Source: Membranipora membranacea
Taxonomy: Eukaryota; Bryozoa; Gymnolaemata; Cheilostomatida; Membraniporidae
Direction of reading: 5' to 3'
Assembly (NCBI GenBank): GCA_914767715.1
Contig: OU612066.1
Location: 1,803,001-1,867,000, forward strand
DNA length: 64,000 nt
Below are positions 37,211 to 50,670 of the stretch, piece by piece (the first letter of the stretch is position 1; each line of letters opens with the position of its first letter). A program made the position numbers and the translations under genes. The notes beneath the pieces are model-generated. The model had not been told where the DNA came from. It worked only from the letters and a program-made list of their open reading frames with translations, and made no database searches.

Positions 37211-37336
37211 AGAATGAGGAAGCCATATCCTTACTATAGATCACATGTGTATAATGCTGACAAAGCATTACCATACCAACCTAGAGACTCTCCTCCACTA
37301 CTCCGGCGATTGACCGACTCGATTGAGGACGGATGA
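37211..37336 (+). other. Predicted terminal exon, unidentified
   Basis: After a pyrimidine-rich acceptor (CTTATCTGGTACAG), an open stretch reads RMRKPYPYYRSHVYNADKAL, then YQPRDSPPLLRRLTDSIEDG and TGA. The composition is hydrophilic and Pro/Arg-rich, as in cytoplasmic tails. No upstream partner was fixed. It may belong with the exons at 36.4-36.8 kb as an alternative end, or be separate. Confidence 0.35.
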
Positions 37337-37989
37337 GTGGAGATACTTAGTGCCATTATTAGAACACTCCTCAGCTTTTTGTCATCACAGAGTATTGGTA
37401 ATCTCACAGATCTACTGAATCTTCAAGTATGATCCATATAAAAACACTTAAATGTATAGGTGAATTATATTTATAAAAAATTATATTGATATATATATTG
37501 CATATATGATATATATACATGAAAAATGAACAAGTTCTGAGTTTCTGTATTTTAAGGCTTAGTGATAAAATACAGTGCTATAATTGATAATTATCAACAG
37601 AGGCTTAGAGTATTTCAATTCGTTTATGTATGAATGATTATTGCTTTTCTGGCAATGTGCCAAAATAACCATGAGTCAGCGACCTCATTACGCAGCGACC
37701 TTGAAATCCTGATGCTTACATGTAAATATGGCAGTGCCAGTAGTACTGAACTGCCGGATCCATAAAACATATATGTTAATGGTTAGTGATCTAATGCTCT
37801 TTTAACCGGGAAACAGGAAAAAATGATCCAATATTATCCAATTTTAGGTGAAGATAAAAAGTGAGTGGGTTTGAGCAGTAGTCAGCAGTTACCAAGCAGG
37901 TCGATGTGAGCTCATCGTATTACTCAGGAAAGGAATTTCAGATATGCATCTTAAGTTTTTAAATCAATGAGCACATTGACATCATACAG

Positions 37990-38244
37990 GGAAGCCTCCA
38001 ATGGAATTTGGAAAAACCAACACACTCAGGCCAGGTAGTCTGCCCTCTAGTCCGGATAGGCAGAAACATCACCCATAGTCTGATCACCAGGTTAAGAAGC
38101 ACATCAGGATTGTATTATTTTGTCATAATTACCACAATAATATTGCTAATATTTTTGTACACCTTACCCTTCTTAGTGGGTACCTATCTAGTTACCATCG
38201 TATATACCATCAACATATTATTAATAGTCAACTTATTTATATGA
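37990..38244 (+). other. Predicted terminal exon with two membrane segments
   Basis: After ...CATACAG an 84-residue open stretch reads GSLQWNLEKPTHSGQVVCPL, an NIT sequon, and then two long hydrophobic runs (YYFVIITTIILLIFLYTLPF and VGTYLVTIVYTINILLIVNL), ending TGA. This would be the C-terminal membrane anchor of a larger protein. The same frame upstream of the acceptor is protein-like but carries a TAA, so this may instead be a decayed gene or an element's membrane protein. Confidence 0.35.
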
Positions 38245-40579
38245 CTCTGGCATATACAGACGCCCAAAATATGTCCCTTAACCCTCATACACTTGGCATC
38301 ACCTCTTCAATTTCATCAACACATTTGCTATTTACTTTACAAATTCATAATGATAAATTTATATATTTTAAAATGTTTTGATATAGATATAAATGTTATG
38401 TAAATGTCACTGAATTTTTATACATTAATATAATCTGCTTCCCGCCATTAGGTACTCTGGCGACACAAGTAGAACAGACCTGGGCTGTCACGGTCTAAAC
38501 ACAGCCTACACTGCACACACATCATAGTCTCTCATTTTTTTTTGTTATTGTATATGCTATAAATTTAGAAGTTTAATAAAAGCATCTGGCATAATAGTTA
38601 TGAAATGCAAATAAAAGCAAGGGCTCAGCCTCAGCCTCAGCCTCAGCCGGATTGTCTAAAGGAAAGTCATATACGAAACAGCCTGGCTAGTAATGATACA
38701 AAGCAGGTTTTTTAATGTAATGTGGAGGAATGACGGAATATTATTTTTAATCTTATGATTTCACTGTGGTTAGATGTGTTATGATGTTACCCTAAAATAT
38801 TAATCATCTCATCTGACTGTCAGGTGACTGTCATCTGTCTCTCATCTGACTGTCATCTGATGCTACTGGGGATTTAGGAGTTTTCCAGTAAAGTACCAAA
38901 AACCGTAATATGCATTCAATGCATGATCTATTACTAAAATATATAGCTCTCACAAATTATTTACTGTCACTTTATCCAAATTGAGATATTGGAGACCTCA
39001 GACTAACCTGCACAGTGACCCGGGGTGGGGAAGGGGGGTGAGCTTAGTAACCTGGGTGGTGAAGGTATCCTCATCATAACATTGCTGATCAAGTAACAGG
39101 GCAGAGATAACTCTGGTGTGTGGGTGGGGCATAGTCTGCTATCTATTCTGTAATATAAATAGCAAGCAGTTATGAGATTTCTAACAATCTGGCTGAAGAA
39201 ATATGAAAAACTATGTCAGGTACAAAAATCTTGTCGTGCAATTTAGAATGTGTATTGTTATTTAGGGACAAATAATTTTTTTCTTAATTTACTCATTGGA
39301 CATTGGATGGAATGTCATTTTTACAAATTTGTAAAACCAGACAGTCATAATGGATAAATGGGGCATAAGTGTTTCCCTGTGGTCAGATTTCTGCAGACAA
39401 TAAACACATACCACTAAAATATTGGAGGCACAGACAAACTCGAGGTATATCTATCCAGGGAGGGTGGTGTCCCACCCACCCACCCTGACCTATTAGAGGG
39501 GCTGACCAGTAACCTATGATTGGTCGGAGGCCGGCAAATAAGCATTAAGTAGTTAAATCTGAACACAATTACACAGAGACAGCAAAGTATTATCTCAATG
39601 TAATTATGTCAAGCCATTTCCTTGTCCTTGTTTTCATGTATATTTGAAGATGTGCTCAATAGTGCTTAGTAGGAGGAGGAGGGAGGGAGGGAGGGAGGGA
39701 GGGAGGGGAGATCACTGGGTATGAGATGTTATGGTATGGTAGGCTGTCCAGTGGCAAAACAACATCATGCGTGGACTCCGCAGAGGGAGGATCAGATCAG
39801 ATTAGAATAAAGTGCTGTAAAGTTTTTTAAACTCGCAGAATAATTTGACAAATTTGAAATAGAAATGCAACTTGTCTTTTGACAGACTCTGGTGTAGAGA
39901 CCTATCAGAATGTCATCAGTGATTTAAATACATTTTTAAATATATATATTTCTATCTTATTAAATGGTTTGGGGTTTCAGGGTTTGTTAACAAAATGTTA
40001 CTTTGGAAAAATTATAATTCTTTCATTAGCCTATCTACTACCGTCAACTATGCAGACTTTTGTAATGATGATTAACCATTTGATGAATAAACAATATCTG
40101 CACTATGAGTCGCAGGCTGGATTTTCCAGTCACTCCATCATATTTTGGATTACCAGTGTCATAACTCGGATTACCAGGGAGCGTGGAAAAGGTCACTAGG
40201 TATAAAGTAAATAAGTAATGCCACACATTGACCGAGTTTATTTTTCAATGGAATCAGGGAGTTTGGGACAGAACTCCCCAGTGGAATCCTATGAATGAAT
40301 TAAAAGATAAATAGAGGCAACAACCTTGAACTGTTAGGAATTTCCTTCTACTTGTTAAATGACGAACTGCATACACTGGGGTGGAACTATGCATGGAAAA
40401 GAGACTGTACAGTGCAGTGCTACTGTTTCTAAATCACTGAATCGATTTGTCCACAGTATTATCAATTACTATTCCAAGTTGTAAACAGTAAATATATTAG
40501 ATGAATACTTCTGTTCTCCATAACCCTAGAGGAGCAACTGTTAGCTGAGTTTGGGTGACTGAACTTGACTTGATTTTGG
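38245..40579. other. No supported gene; microsatellites
   Basis: Contains (CAGCCT)n at about 38628-38648, ATCTGACTGTC repeats near 38813-38860, and a (GGGA)n purine run at 39670-39711 that could form G-quadruplex structure. The 106-codon ORF at 39879 has no splice or composition support. Confidence 0.4.
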
Positions 40580-43500
40580 CTAGCTATATAAACTAAAGAG
40601 AGTGAGGAAGCCAGCTATTTCAAGCAACGCGCAAAATTTAATACTCTAGGATTCACACCATTAAATATAATTGACATAGTGGATAAATGGATATGGAATA
40701 TCAATGGTCCAAAAATGATCTAAATAATATGTGGAGCTTTTAGATAGCCTTTTCTAGATGAATAACCTTGACATACCTCTCTAGATTGCCTATGGACAGA
40801 GAAGTCATAGTGATTCTAGCCTTAAGGCAGTCTTCTCTCATTGTTTCCCTGCATATCCGACATATAGATGGCATATCCGTAATACTTTCCTGATCCTGTA
40901 AAACATCATCATTTCAGAAACGTGACATAAATATTACAGCATATGTGACTTATGAGGAAACAAATACATAAAGGTAGGAAATATAGGCTACTGATTTCTC
41001 TGAAGACGCTGTGGATGATTCAAATCACCAAATTATTCATCTGACAATTCTGTGCAATCAGATCTGGAGTAATGATTAGACTACTAAAAAGCTGGATGTT
41101 CAAAATTTGAAATATGCGGGAAGTTCTCACATTTGAAGAAATTGACTGATAAAATGATATCATCTTAGGGAACTGTTTGTTGAAGCACAGTCATGAAATA
41201 AGATAAAAAAGTGCTTACGAAATCCCGCCTACGCTTACATACAAACAGGAAGGTGTGTATGTGGTGATAAGGGCCCGCTTTGCTAACAGGCAGCAGGAAC
41301 CCACAACGACACCTGCTCAGAGCATTACTCAGTGCCCATACATGGAACAACAACAACAAGACCAGACGGGACCTGAACTCTCTGCACTAACCAGGGATCC
41401 AAGACTGCTGGGCTTTTTCAAAATTTATTTGGAGTTATCTTTCCATGCTTTCCATGCTTTCCATGTCATCGAGTCATAAACCAAAGTGTCACCAGGGAAA
41501 GTCATCCATTCCATTAGTTGGCTTGTGCTGTGCTGTGCTGTGCTGTGCTGACCAGGTACCGCAAACCTAAAAGAGAAGAATAATAAAATAATGATATGAC
41601 CATAAACCACAGTCATAACAACACAGAACCCCTAGCGTGATCAGGGTAATTCTCTAACATAATGAGGTACAACAATAAAACACACTACTCGCAAACGTCA
41701 GTTTTAATCTTCACTACTGGTACTGGGTATGCCAAATATTTCACTCTATCCTTGAATATTTGTAATTTAAGCTTTGATGAGATAAAAAGTAACAGATTGT
41801 CCATGTGTGGAAGCTGTAGGGGAGGTGAGAGTTCCCCTTGTCTGCAAAACACACTTGATGAGCTCAAAATAGAAATGGAAATGAAAATGGAAAATGGAAA
41901 TCTGCTGACCAATCACTGGTCATTGGGTATCCCCACTGGTCAATATACGACCAAGTTGGAGATTAAAATATAATCACAGACAGGAATAACTGAAAACTAA
42001 GAGTACATCAAACCTACAATAACATAAAAGCAGCTTTTAATAGGAACACTCTCCAGCTAATGGACAACCCATCAGCGGTCAGCATAACATGTGTAACTTT
42101 ATACCGATAACAAAGTATAACATCACATGCATAACTGGAAACCAGGCACTAACATTCCAAACATGACAGTCATATGAGAATGCATTCCAAGACCATAGGC
42201 TATATGGGATGTTTTTCTCCAACCGACTTCTCCTGTGATGCAACAGGTGACGGAGAAGCTCGAAATTTATTTTGCTAAGACCACAATTTAGGGAGAGAAT
42301 GAATGAATATAATAGGTCCGAGTGTATCCACTAGTTATGGAACTTTGTACTATCTTATAGACTGTATAGCAATACAATCACATTCCCATCATGTGTGGCA
42401 AAACCATCACATTCCATATTTGATTATTGTTTTGAAGGAAATATGCAGCATACTATACTGTTCCATGACAAGCCAAGGGGGGGAGGGGGTTGTTTACTTG
42501 TGATACCACAGGGAATAAAAGCTCTCCCTATTAGTTTCCACAAGACCTTATACTATACACCCTATTATATTATATACAGGTCTCTTCCCAATACTAACAC
42601 GCACATTCTGACCAGGGTTTTGTCTAGCCTTAGACTACTCCGTAATAGAGATCTATTAAACAGGAAGAACACACAACACTGGCTCAGATGTCAAAGATAA
42701 TACAGCTTCCATTAATGGCTATTAAAATTAGTTCAATGAGTTGCACCAAGGAGAGAATTCATTGGCTGCACACTGATAATAATAAAACATTAACATCCAG
42801 GGTGTGAAAATAAAAGGCTAACATACCAACTGCCAAGTCAGAAACGTGTGTAAACCAATCATATTGTACAAATATTCTCTTCCTCAATGCTGTGCGTACT
42901 TGAACTTTAATTGAGCTAATGATTTATAAAGACAAAAAATCGAAAAGCATTACAAACAAATCTGCCTGCCTGAAAGGCTAACTACATTCAACCTAACCAC
43001 ACTACCAGGGTTATAGCGGGCTTCTCAGCTGAATGTAGATGTTACATGGTGGGACTGTGCCTCCATCAAAACCGAAGAGTTATGCACATATAAATAGGGA
43101 ATTCACCTTGGACCACTCAAGTTATAAATCAGATATTAAACTCCTAATCAGTAACCTTAGCTCACTACCGGTTTTAATTATTTTTCCGGGAAGGCAAAAG
43201 TTTTTTTTCTGCACAGAAATGGCAGAAAATAATATTTAATAATCTGCAATCAAAGGCTGCTTAGATGTTTATATCAATCTGCTGGGCCAGGATTTGATAT
43301 ATTCACTGATAGCTTTAGTCTTCAGGGGAGGGGAGGGGATGGCTTATTTTTAAGTTAAAATGCAGCTATACTACCAGTACCTGCAAACTGATCTGCCTGC
43401 AAACTGAGAGCATATTGGCGCCGAATATGGCGGCCGCGCCCTTAAGGCACCTTTATTACTCAGTCTTTGGACAGAGACAAAAACTTGCGATTTTAGCCCA

Positions 43501-45672
43501 CATTTTTTAACCCATAAAGTCTGATCTCTCACATACCTGATATCTAATAATAAATATCTAATCTTGTAATTTAAGGCTGCCAAATGTTTGTTGTGGGATC
43601 AATACACACTGATGAAAAAGAGACACTGATAACAGTAATCAATCGATGTGTGGGTGTGTGTGTGGTTGTAACTGAACATAAATACTGACACCAAAAATAA
43701 TATTTCAGTCGAAGATCGCCTAGCTCTTCTAAAGGTCATCAACATGACTGGCATATGGGATTACCCTCCCTTTCTCCTCTGTTAGGCTCAGTGTTACATA
43801 TATAGACACACATAGGTACATGAGATCGCTTATAGGGGACTGATGATAAATCTGTCTCTTATTACCTGCTGATTGTGGCAGAGCTAGCATTTGGTAATAT
43901 AGGGGAGACAACTTTTAAATACAGTTTAGCTAGCAGACCAAGTAGTATCATTCGCAGTGGTATCATACGCCTGGGAGGTGTACTCCATATAGTTTGGATA
44001 GTCTGAGACTAATATTGAGGCTAATTTTAATCATAAGAGAGAAAAAGCTGATCCATGTATGTAGACAGACTACGATACATAGACAGACCCCATTAAAAAT
44101 ACTGGAATCTTTTATCTTGAATTGATATGGTAACTATCCATCAAAGTGTCTTTGATACATATCCATGAACGCCCTAACATAACTCAGTGATATCCCTGTC
44201 AGTTAAAAACCAAGAGAACAAATAACATGTTTGAATGAGTCATTCATATCATCCAGATCTAAAAATAAATCTTTATGTCTTTTACATTCTTGAGTTAGCG
44301 TGAAATATCCTCTGCGAGCTTCATAACAGCATCCACAGTTGCAGATTTCTTATTTAGCAATAAGGAAAATTATACAATTATGAGGTGATCTCGGCTGATA
44401 GTCCTGATTGCTAATAATGGGAAGTAACTGCTGATGAGGTGATCTTGGCTATCAGCCGATTCACTGTTGAATACATGCCAAGACATTAATATACTAATAG
44501 ATTGATTTGAGCTTTAAAGATGACCTCATTTTCATATAAAAACAGGTAGTCAATATACTAAACCTGATGTTTGAGCATCATAAAAATGCTTCTTTTGCTC
44601 ATACAATTAGAAGCATCATCAACAGGCTAGGAATTAGGATCGCAAAATTCTCTACCAACTCAGATTGATTTAACAGAAGTATGGAGTTGTTCCCCCTGAA
44701 TTTGTTCGCACATTAAATACATCCACTAGAATTTTCTTATCTGTCTGTGGAGGAGTCAATGGAAATAGCTTGTTGTCTTTTTCCGTTCGAAATCTTATAT
44801 ATGATATATAATAACTCGGTACTAATTATTATTATTATCATGTTTTTATAAGGTTTTCATATGTATAAGTATGTCGTAAACAAAGGAAAATAACAACTTT
44901 TTGACCTCATAAACAAAACAAAAAAAAAAGGAAAATATTTACCTGTCAGCACCTGTCAGCGCTGTCAATTTTCTCCTGGCATTATAGAAGATCTCGCTCA
45001 GCGAGGTATTATCAGATTGAACTTTACAGATCACATCATGGGGATGTTGGCAAGTTGTGTTAATATAGCATCTTTTTCTGGGCCTGCTCCAGCAATTTAA
45101 TGGATTAAAAGTCTAAAGGGAATTGGGATGAAATATAAAACACTGGTACAGCAAAAAGCTTCCACGCCAATAATTTGTCAATTTTGGGTGAACTGTTAGA
45201 ATGGTGGAAGGGCTTCTTACAATAATTCAGCTAAAATAAAACATCCTAAAACTATATTAAAACTATATCAGGGTGCAATTGACAGGGATCCACAAATAAA
45301 TTCTGTATTGAGTTTCTGCACCCCCAGACCAACTGCAGATTTATTGCAGGTTCGGTGTCTAAGTACCTGAGCGGAACTCGACCACCGGACCGGTATACAC
45401 TGATAAATCACCCTCTCATAGCACATTGTAGTAAGCAAGTACTTTCTAAAAATATTAATGTGAAATTCATTTTTCATAATATGAGTAATGATGACTAACT
45501 GTAACTGGGTTCAGTAATATATTTTGGCTTTACATTAGTTATTATTTTTGTTGCAACAGCAATAAAGAGTATTGAAAGTTTCTTAGATTAGCTGTCCAGT
45601 GATTGGACGGTAGTTGGCCTGTGATTGGATGGGAGCTTACCCTATAGAACAGATAGCAATGTGATAGCGTAC
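40580..45672 (-). CDS. Predicted cysteine-rich multi-exon gene, unidentified
   Basis: Splice-flanked segments that join in phase, 5' to 3': 45672-45641 (RYHIAICSIG), 45445-45367 (KYLLTTMCYERVIYQCIPVR), 45112-44943 (NPLNCWSRPRKRCYINTTCQ, VICKVQSDN, RRKLTALTGAD), 41312-41219 (CRCGFLLPVSK, FLFVCKRRRDF), 40895-40777 (MPSICRICRETMREDCLK) and a tiny last exon 40592-40580 (SLYS, stop). Each has recognisable GT and AG borders. An alternative fourth exon, 41566-41493 (acceptor TTCTTCTCTTTTAG, QHSTAQHSTSQ), also fits the phase. It can be read to a stop at 41425 or joined to 40895 in another frame ending at 40822. The many spaced cysteines suggest a secreted or extracellular domain. No family was recognised, and the 5' end and signal peptide were not found. 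Confidence 0.42.
41524..41551. repeat. (TGTGC)n microsatellite
   Basis: Five tandem copies of a 5-mer inside the possible alternative exon 41566-41493, where it would encode a QHSTA repeat. Length variation here would shift the frame unless in multiples of three units. Confidence 0.8.
42000..44940. other. No supported gene; intron of the 40.6-45.7 kb model
   Basis: Short open stretches without splice partners only, plus (GT)n at about 43649-43663. Confidence 0.35.
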
Positions 45673-46263
45673 CTGGAAATGGTTTTATTACAATTTATCT
45701 CCGTTGAAATTAAGCCGGAATTATTTACAAAACCTTCCTAACGATGCCAATCCCCTCCCTCATGACGGACAAAGTGAGCAATAAATTAATTCCTAGAATT
45801 TTGATTTGAATTTCTGAAGAACTGTTAACATTGACTTTACGAATATTTCAATCATTACTGGTTGAAGCTTTGCAAACATCCTGAAATTCGCTCACAGGGC
45901 AGCACATTATTGTACTATTCATAGTAGCCAACTTACTAAATTACGTGGAAATCACGGTGTGGTTGTTTGATGATATACCGACCCCACAGGTGTTTTTATA
46001 TTGTGTTCTAAGTAAAAGATTTGCAGATTAAATACATCAAAACTGATATTATATATCCTGTAGGATGGACTTTAAAATAGGTATGGAATACAAATCAACT
46101 GGTACTAATTCTCTTCATTTTCCAATTCATCTATCAGCTCCATATTATCACCTTAGTTCTATTATTACTATTATTCATCATAAACCGCAATCAAATTCCA
46201 GGACTAATTAAAGTCAGCACACATTCATCATTAGGGTAGGAGCAGCACAAATATCCTATGAAA

Positions 46264-46653
46264 TCGGAATTTAAACTACTGCTGCCACTCATGCAAATGT
46301 GTGCTCATTGAATTCTGCATAGCTCCAAGATAATTAATTGAGTCTTAAATCTCATAATTGTCACCTAATGGACAAATAATTTGCACAAACTGATCTTCAA
46401 AATCAGGGCATGAAATCTGCGCACCAGCTTACGACTTATGACGTGTACAGTGTGCACTAGTAAGACGATAACTATGTCACCTGATGCGGTGGATAATTAA
46501 TTTCATACCCTAATTTTGACGATCAGTTTGTGCAAATTATTTGCTCATTAGGTGACAATGCTGAGATTGCAGCCTCATTTTATTAGTTTTGAGCTGCATA
46601 GAATTCTATAAGCACACATTTGGCTGTGTGGCAGCAGTGGTTTAAGAATCCGC
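46264..46653. mobile_element. Fold-back element with about 170-bp imperfect inverted arms
   Basis: The left arm begins near 46270 (ACTACTGCTGCCACTC, AAATGTGTGCTCA, TCACCTAATGGACAAATAATT, AATCAGGGCATGAAAT). The right arm mirrors these blocks in reverse order and complement (ATTTCATACCCTAATTTTGA, AATTATTTGCTCATTAGGTGA, AGCACACATTTGGC, GGCAGCAGTGGTTTAA). A middle of about 60 bp is unpaired. There is no coding capacity, consistent with a non-autonomous fold-back or MITE-type element. A clear target duplication was not found. Confidence 0.75.
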
Positions 46654-46659
46654 CCACGT

Positions 46660-46884
46660 GTCTTGATTGTGGAAAAGTGAATTTCCAAAAAACTGGGCAA
46701 ATCCATGGTTATTTCCAGATGCTAGCTGTGTACATATCGCTGAATCACTGCGATCACCACAACACACAAACATATCCTGGTATTTGGGAAACCCGATCCA
46801 CAATATTACAGAAATCCAACTTAATAGTATCGGTCATACAGGGAAGTCATTTCGACCTTATAAAACTGATGAAAACAAATGATT
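46660..46884 (+). other. Coding-like relic next to the fold-back element
   Basis: Reads WANPWLFPDASCVHIAESLR and GNPIHNITEIQLNSIGH before a stop, with no splice partner. Probably a relic. Confidence 0.2.
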
Positions 46885-47717
46885 AAAATCACAGGAGAGA
46901 ACAACCCCAAACTATATCAATTATTAATAATGGGATCAAATTATTCATATACTTACTACGTTGCCATCTTGTTACTACCCATGTGAAACAACCTCGCTAT
47001 GTTACCAGGGTACAGCCAGTCATTTCTTATTTATCTAAATTTGTAAGAAGACAATATGGAAGCATAGGTAAGCCTACCTGGTGGCTTGTGCTGATTTATT
47101 TGTGGTCACATGGTATGTTTGTAGCTGAAAATCTTGCCTCATGTTGAATGTATTACACCCGATTAGATAACCTGTAAAATATTACCAACATGGGTAGTTA
47201 ATTACAAACTCTGAAGACAATGTGTACAATTTCTGAGTTAAGTTAAGTAAGCTTCAGTTGGGCAAATAATGGTTATTTAGTTTAATGAGGCTCATCGCCA
47301 ATCATTGAAAGAATGAAGTGAATAAGTTATTTATAGACCATATGGAGCTGCCTTAGTTATCGATATGACATACATTTTATCTGATGTTCATGTTCAGAGC
47401 ATGGTGTAACCTGGGAGAAATATCAATTCACATATAATGGCAACTTTTACTTACCGTCAAAACTCAAATAGACATGTGTAAGTATGAAGTACAAAAGGTG
47501 AACCCTGATAACCAAAACAAGTATACCATACCTATGTCTCAAATCAAATCATCCATCAATCACACAAATACTCACATGACCCAACCTGATGTATGTGGAT
47601 AAGTAGAGAACAGACTAATCACACCCATATCAGAATCCACAATAATCGTTGTTCATATCCGTGAGCTAAGCTTTTTATCAGGATATAATTAAGGAACCAG
47701 CTTCGTTAATCTCAATT

Positions 47718-47792
47718 TCAATCTTCCATCGGTAGATGATTACCCGATAAACTGAAACTGAGGCTGAGCTCTCCTTTTCCACTTTCCTCATC
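47718..47792 (-). other. Predicted terminal exon, unidentified
   Basis: The acceptor TTTATTATTCAG is followed in phase 0 by 24 residues (DEESGKGELSLSFSLSGNHL, then PMED) and TGA. The Ser-rich acidic composition suits a C-terminal tail. Upstream exons between 47.8 and 50.6 kb were not identified. Confidence 0.3.
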
Positions 47793-47799
47793 CTGAATA

Positions 47800-50490
47800 A
47801 TAAACATATGATATTTGATCAAGAAGAAAGAAGGAGTTATCAATTCTTGAATAATGGGGATACAACTTACAAGTTAGGCACGTTTTGTTCATAAGTGGAC
47901 CCAGAAGGGTGGGAGTGTTAAAACTCCCTGGTGGACCAGGAAGGGTGGGAGGATTAAAACTTTAATTTTACTGCATGGTGCCATTAATTGGACCACTTCT
48001 TATTCAAAACTGTGTGTCATAATAATTACATCAGCACTCTGCAGGGCATATGGGTTGAAAAATTGTACATATTTATATGCCATGTCTCTGACACCAAAAA
48101 ACCTCCCAGATTGTGTGGTTCAAAGCTCTTATACATCGAGCCTGAATGATTAACTTTCATAACATATAGATAACAGGCCGCCCTGAAACAGACACAGCCA
48201 GCCACCCATTGCATAAGCAAGTTTGAACAGAACTTTTATCCAATGGGAGATCGCCTCATAATACATGTCTCGCTACCTCGAGAGCAACCCAAAGGTTGTA
48301 CCTTCAGCATTTTGAGTGCATTGGGAGCTGGCCTGGCTCTCTGATCAAGGAGATAGAGAGTCTACTTGCTCGTCTGACTTGGTGGTCCCATACAAGGAAT
48401 TTGTGGTTTGTAGTAATTATATGAGACATTATGTCTTGTAGGTTTTCATCTGATATACATTCCTTAGCTGAACTTTGTTTAGTAACACAGATATCACCAT
48501 GGTATGAGTATATTTTACAGGGCCCCTTTCATTCTAGTCCTATCCACTGCAAGGAGTCTGTACCCTGCTACTATACATGACAAGTTGGCAGACCAAGAAA
48601 TCAGGAGGTCTCGGCGAACGAACTCCCGACCTGGAATACCATTCGGCCTTTGTTTGTCATATTTCTAAGCCAAAAATTTGAGCATTCACATTATGAATTG
48701 CTCATTTTACTGACCTCTTGATTTTACAAATGATATAGTTGTACTTTTTCCGAGCTAGGACCAGGTAAAGATAATGAATAGCTGCATACAAGCAGTTATG
48801 GTAAAGCAAATACATGGGAATTGTACTGTGGAGGTAGGAAAAGATAGTTTCTCTTGCAAAAAGAAACTCGAAAAAATTTTGGGTGAAGGAAGGTGAAAGA
48901 AGGGAGGAAAAAGGGAGATAGGGAGGGGGTTGAAAAAACCTCTAAAAACTGAGAGCCTCACAGTCCATACCAAATACAGTAGGGAGACTTGTCAGGTTAT
49001 GCCTACCATACTACTACACTAGACTAGTCTCAGAGTCAAGAGTGCTCAGCACTCTAAGACTATCCTGCTTTGATCAACTAGACAGTTATACAGTATACAC
49101 ACAAGTTATGGTGTAGACAGTAGAGATGGAGTAAGCAGTATAAGCACACCTCACTTGAAAATATACTAAGACAGCCATAGGACTGCTGCAGCAGTCCTAT
49201 GAAGTCAACTTGTTTAGTATGAACTTGTAATTAGTATTAGTTAGTAAAAGTTAAAAACGAGACATGTTGTTGTAGATTACATAACATGGTAATTAGTTGT
49301 GCTGGGGGATACTTAATTTACCTAATAGTATTTACTTCACTGAGTAGTAGCTTGTAAAATCAGAGGTTACTATCAAATGTGCTGCAGCCTACAGGGACCA
49401 AAGCTGAATTTACTTGAGGAGCAGTATAAAAAAAGCTGCTTCCATTTCAAAGGAGGAAGTTTTGAACATCAAGGACATTTGAAGGTTGTGGATTATGACC
49501 AGTCCCCCTCAATTCAAGTAATTCGTATTGTGAAGTTTCCATACTATATCTCTATTAAGAATTACCTTCTCATTGTATCTGAGGAGACAACTCAGATATT
49601 TGTACTAAAAGGCTTCAGCCCAGGCCCACTTCTTTTTCATTGGTCAAAGCAACAAAGGTTCAATGATTGATAGAACAGGACCCTACTCAAGGGTTCAAAC
49701 TGAATATTCCAGTACCAATTAGTCACCGATTTTTGAACGAACAAGTAAAATCTGGATTAGTGACATTAAAAGGCAGCAATATTCCTGGTTCGAATTTACA
49801 CTGTACTAAGAAAAGGCAATGATCCGGATTGTGATTTTCACATTCAATTAAGTATGAATAAGTAAGGAAGAAAATTCCCTTATTCATAAAAATGTCCAGT
49901 AACCTCAAACACTTTTGTCGGCTAGATATCCATTAAACTTTGTAGCCTGGTTTTGTCTTCCTGTCTGAAAACAGGCAATTGAGCACAAAGGAATATAAGT
50001 GCAAAATTGATTATGGACTCATCAGAAATGCGCATTCATGCTGGTCTGACCAAGGAGGAAAGTGCCAAGCACGAGTTCTATTAAATGAACCTATCTAGAA
50101 CTAGCCAGGCAAAGTATTCATTGCGTTGTTGAATGGTTAGTGAGGGAAGCTGAATGTGAGCAATTATTTTTAATTTTACCATACTTCACAAATGAGTGAA
50201 GAAGTTTTCTGCTTAAGCTATTCAAGAGACAGCTTTTATTCCTCTTTTATTGCCAACTCTTCACTTTATTGTGTTTTGATCATAAATTTTATCTTCTTTC
50301 TCAATAAAAATCAATCAGTCAAGCATTATTGCGTGGTCACTATCTTTGATGAAAAACAGGAAAACCTGCTTCAACCATATAAAATCATAGGCAGCGTGTG
50401 TTTGCTATTTTTCATAATTATTGCTGTCCAATCATATTATTGAGTTTTTGTAAGCTGCTTCTGTCATTATTAATGGTAAGAGTGAGCATT
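47800..50490. other. No supported gene
   Basis: Two open stretches look protein-like but isolated: 49377-49670 (plus, EQYKKSCFHFKGGSFEHQGH) and 49723-49870 (minus, ECENHNPDHCLFLVQCKF). Neither has clear splice partners, and both may be relics. Confidence 0.35.
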
Positions 50491-50501
50491 GTGTGCGTAA
50501 T

Positions 50502-50509
50502 TATAAAAA
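50502..50509 (+). promoter_or_regulatory. TATA box of the neuropeptide gene
   Basis: TATAAAAA, 162 bp upstream of the ATG at 50671, predicting transcription start near 50535. Confidence 0.45.
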
Positions 50510-50670
50510 CCCCTCGATATAATTAATAGTCGCATTTCGCATCAGTATATCAATCACAACAGCTTCTAGGTGAAAATACTTCTCAGCGTCTAACAGAAAA
50601 GTAGGCTAATTCCTCATTATTACCCTATAACTCTGAGCCTGAGTACATTCTACTATCTGCCTGCCTGGTC

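Noticed and set aside
40777-40895. RING or RING-CH finger from CRIC
   Set aside because: Only C-x2-C-x6-C is present; the later His/Cys ligands and the C-x-C-x-G segment are missing.
41255-41479. Plus-strand ORF with a Gln-rich run
   Set aside because: The minus strand gives an exon (41312-41219) with both borders and matching phases; the plus reading has no acceptor or donor.
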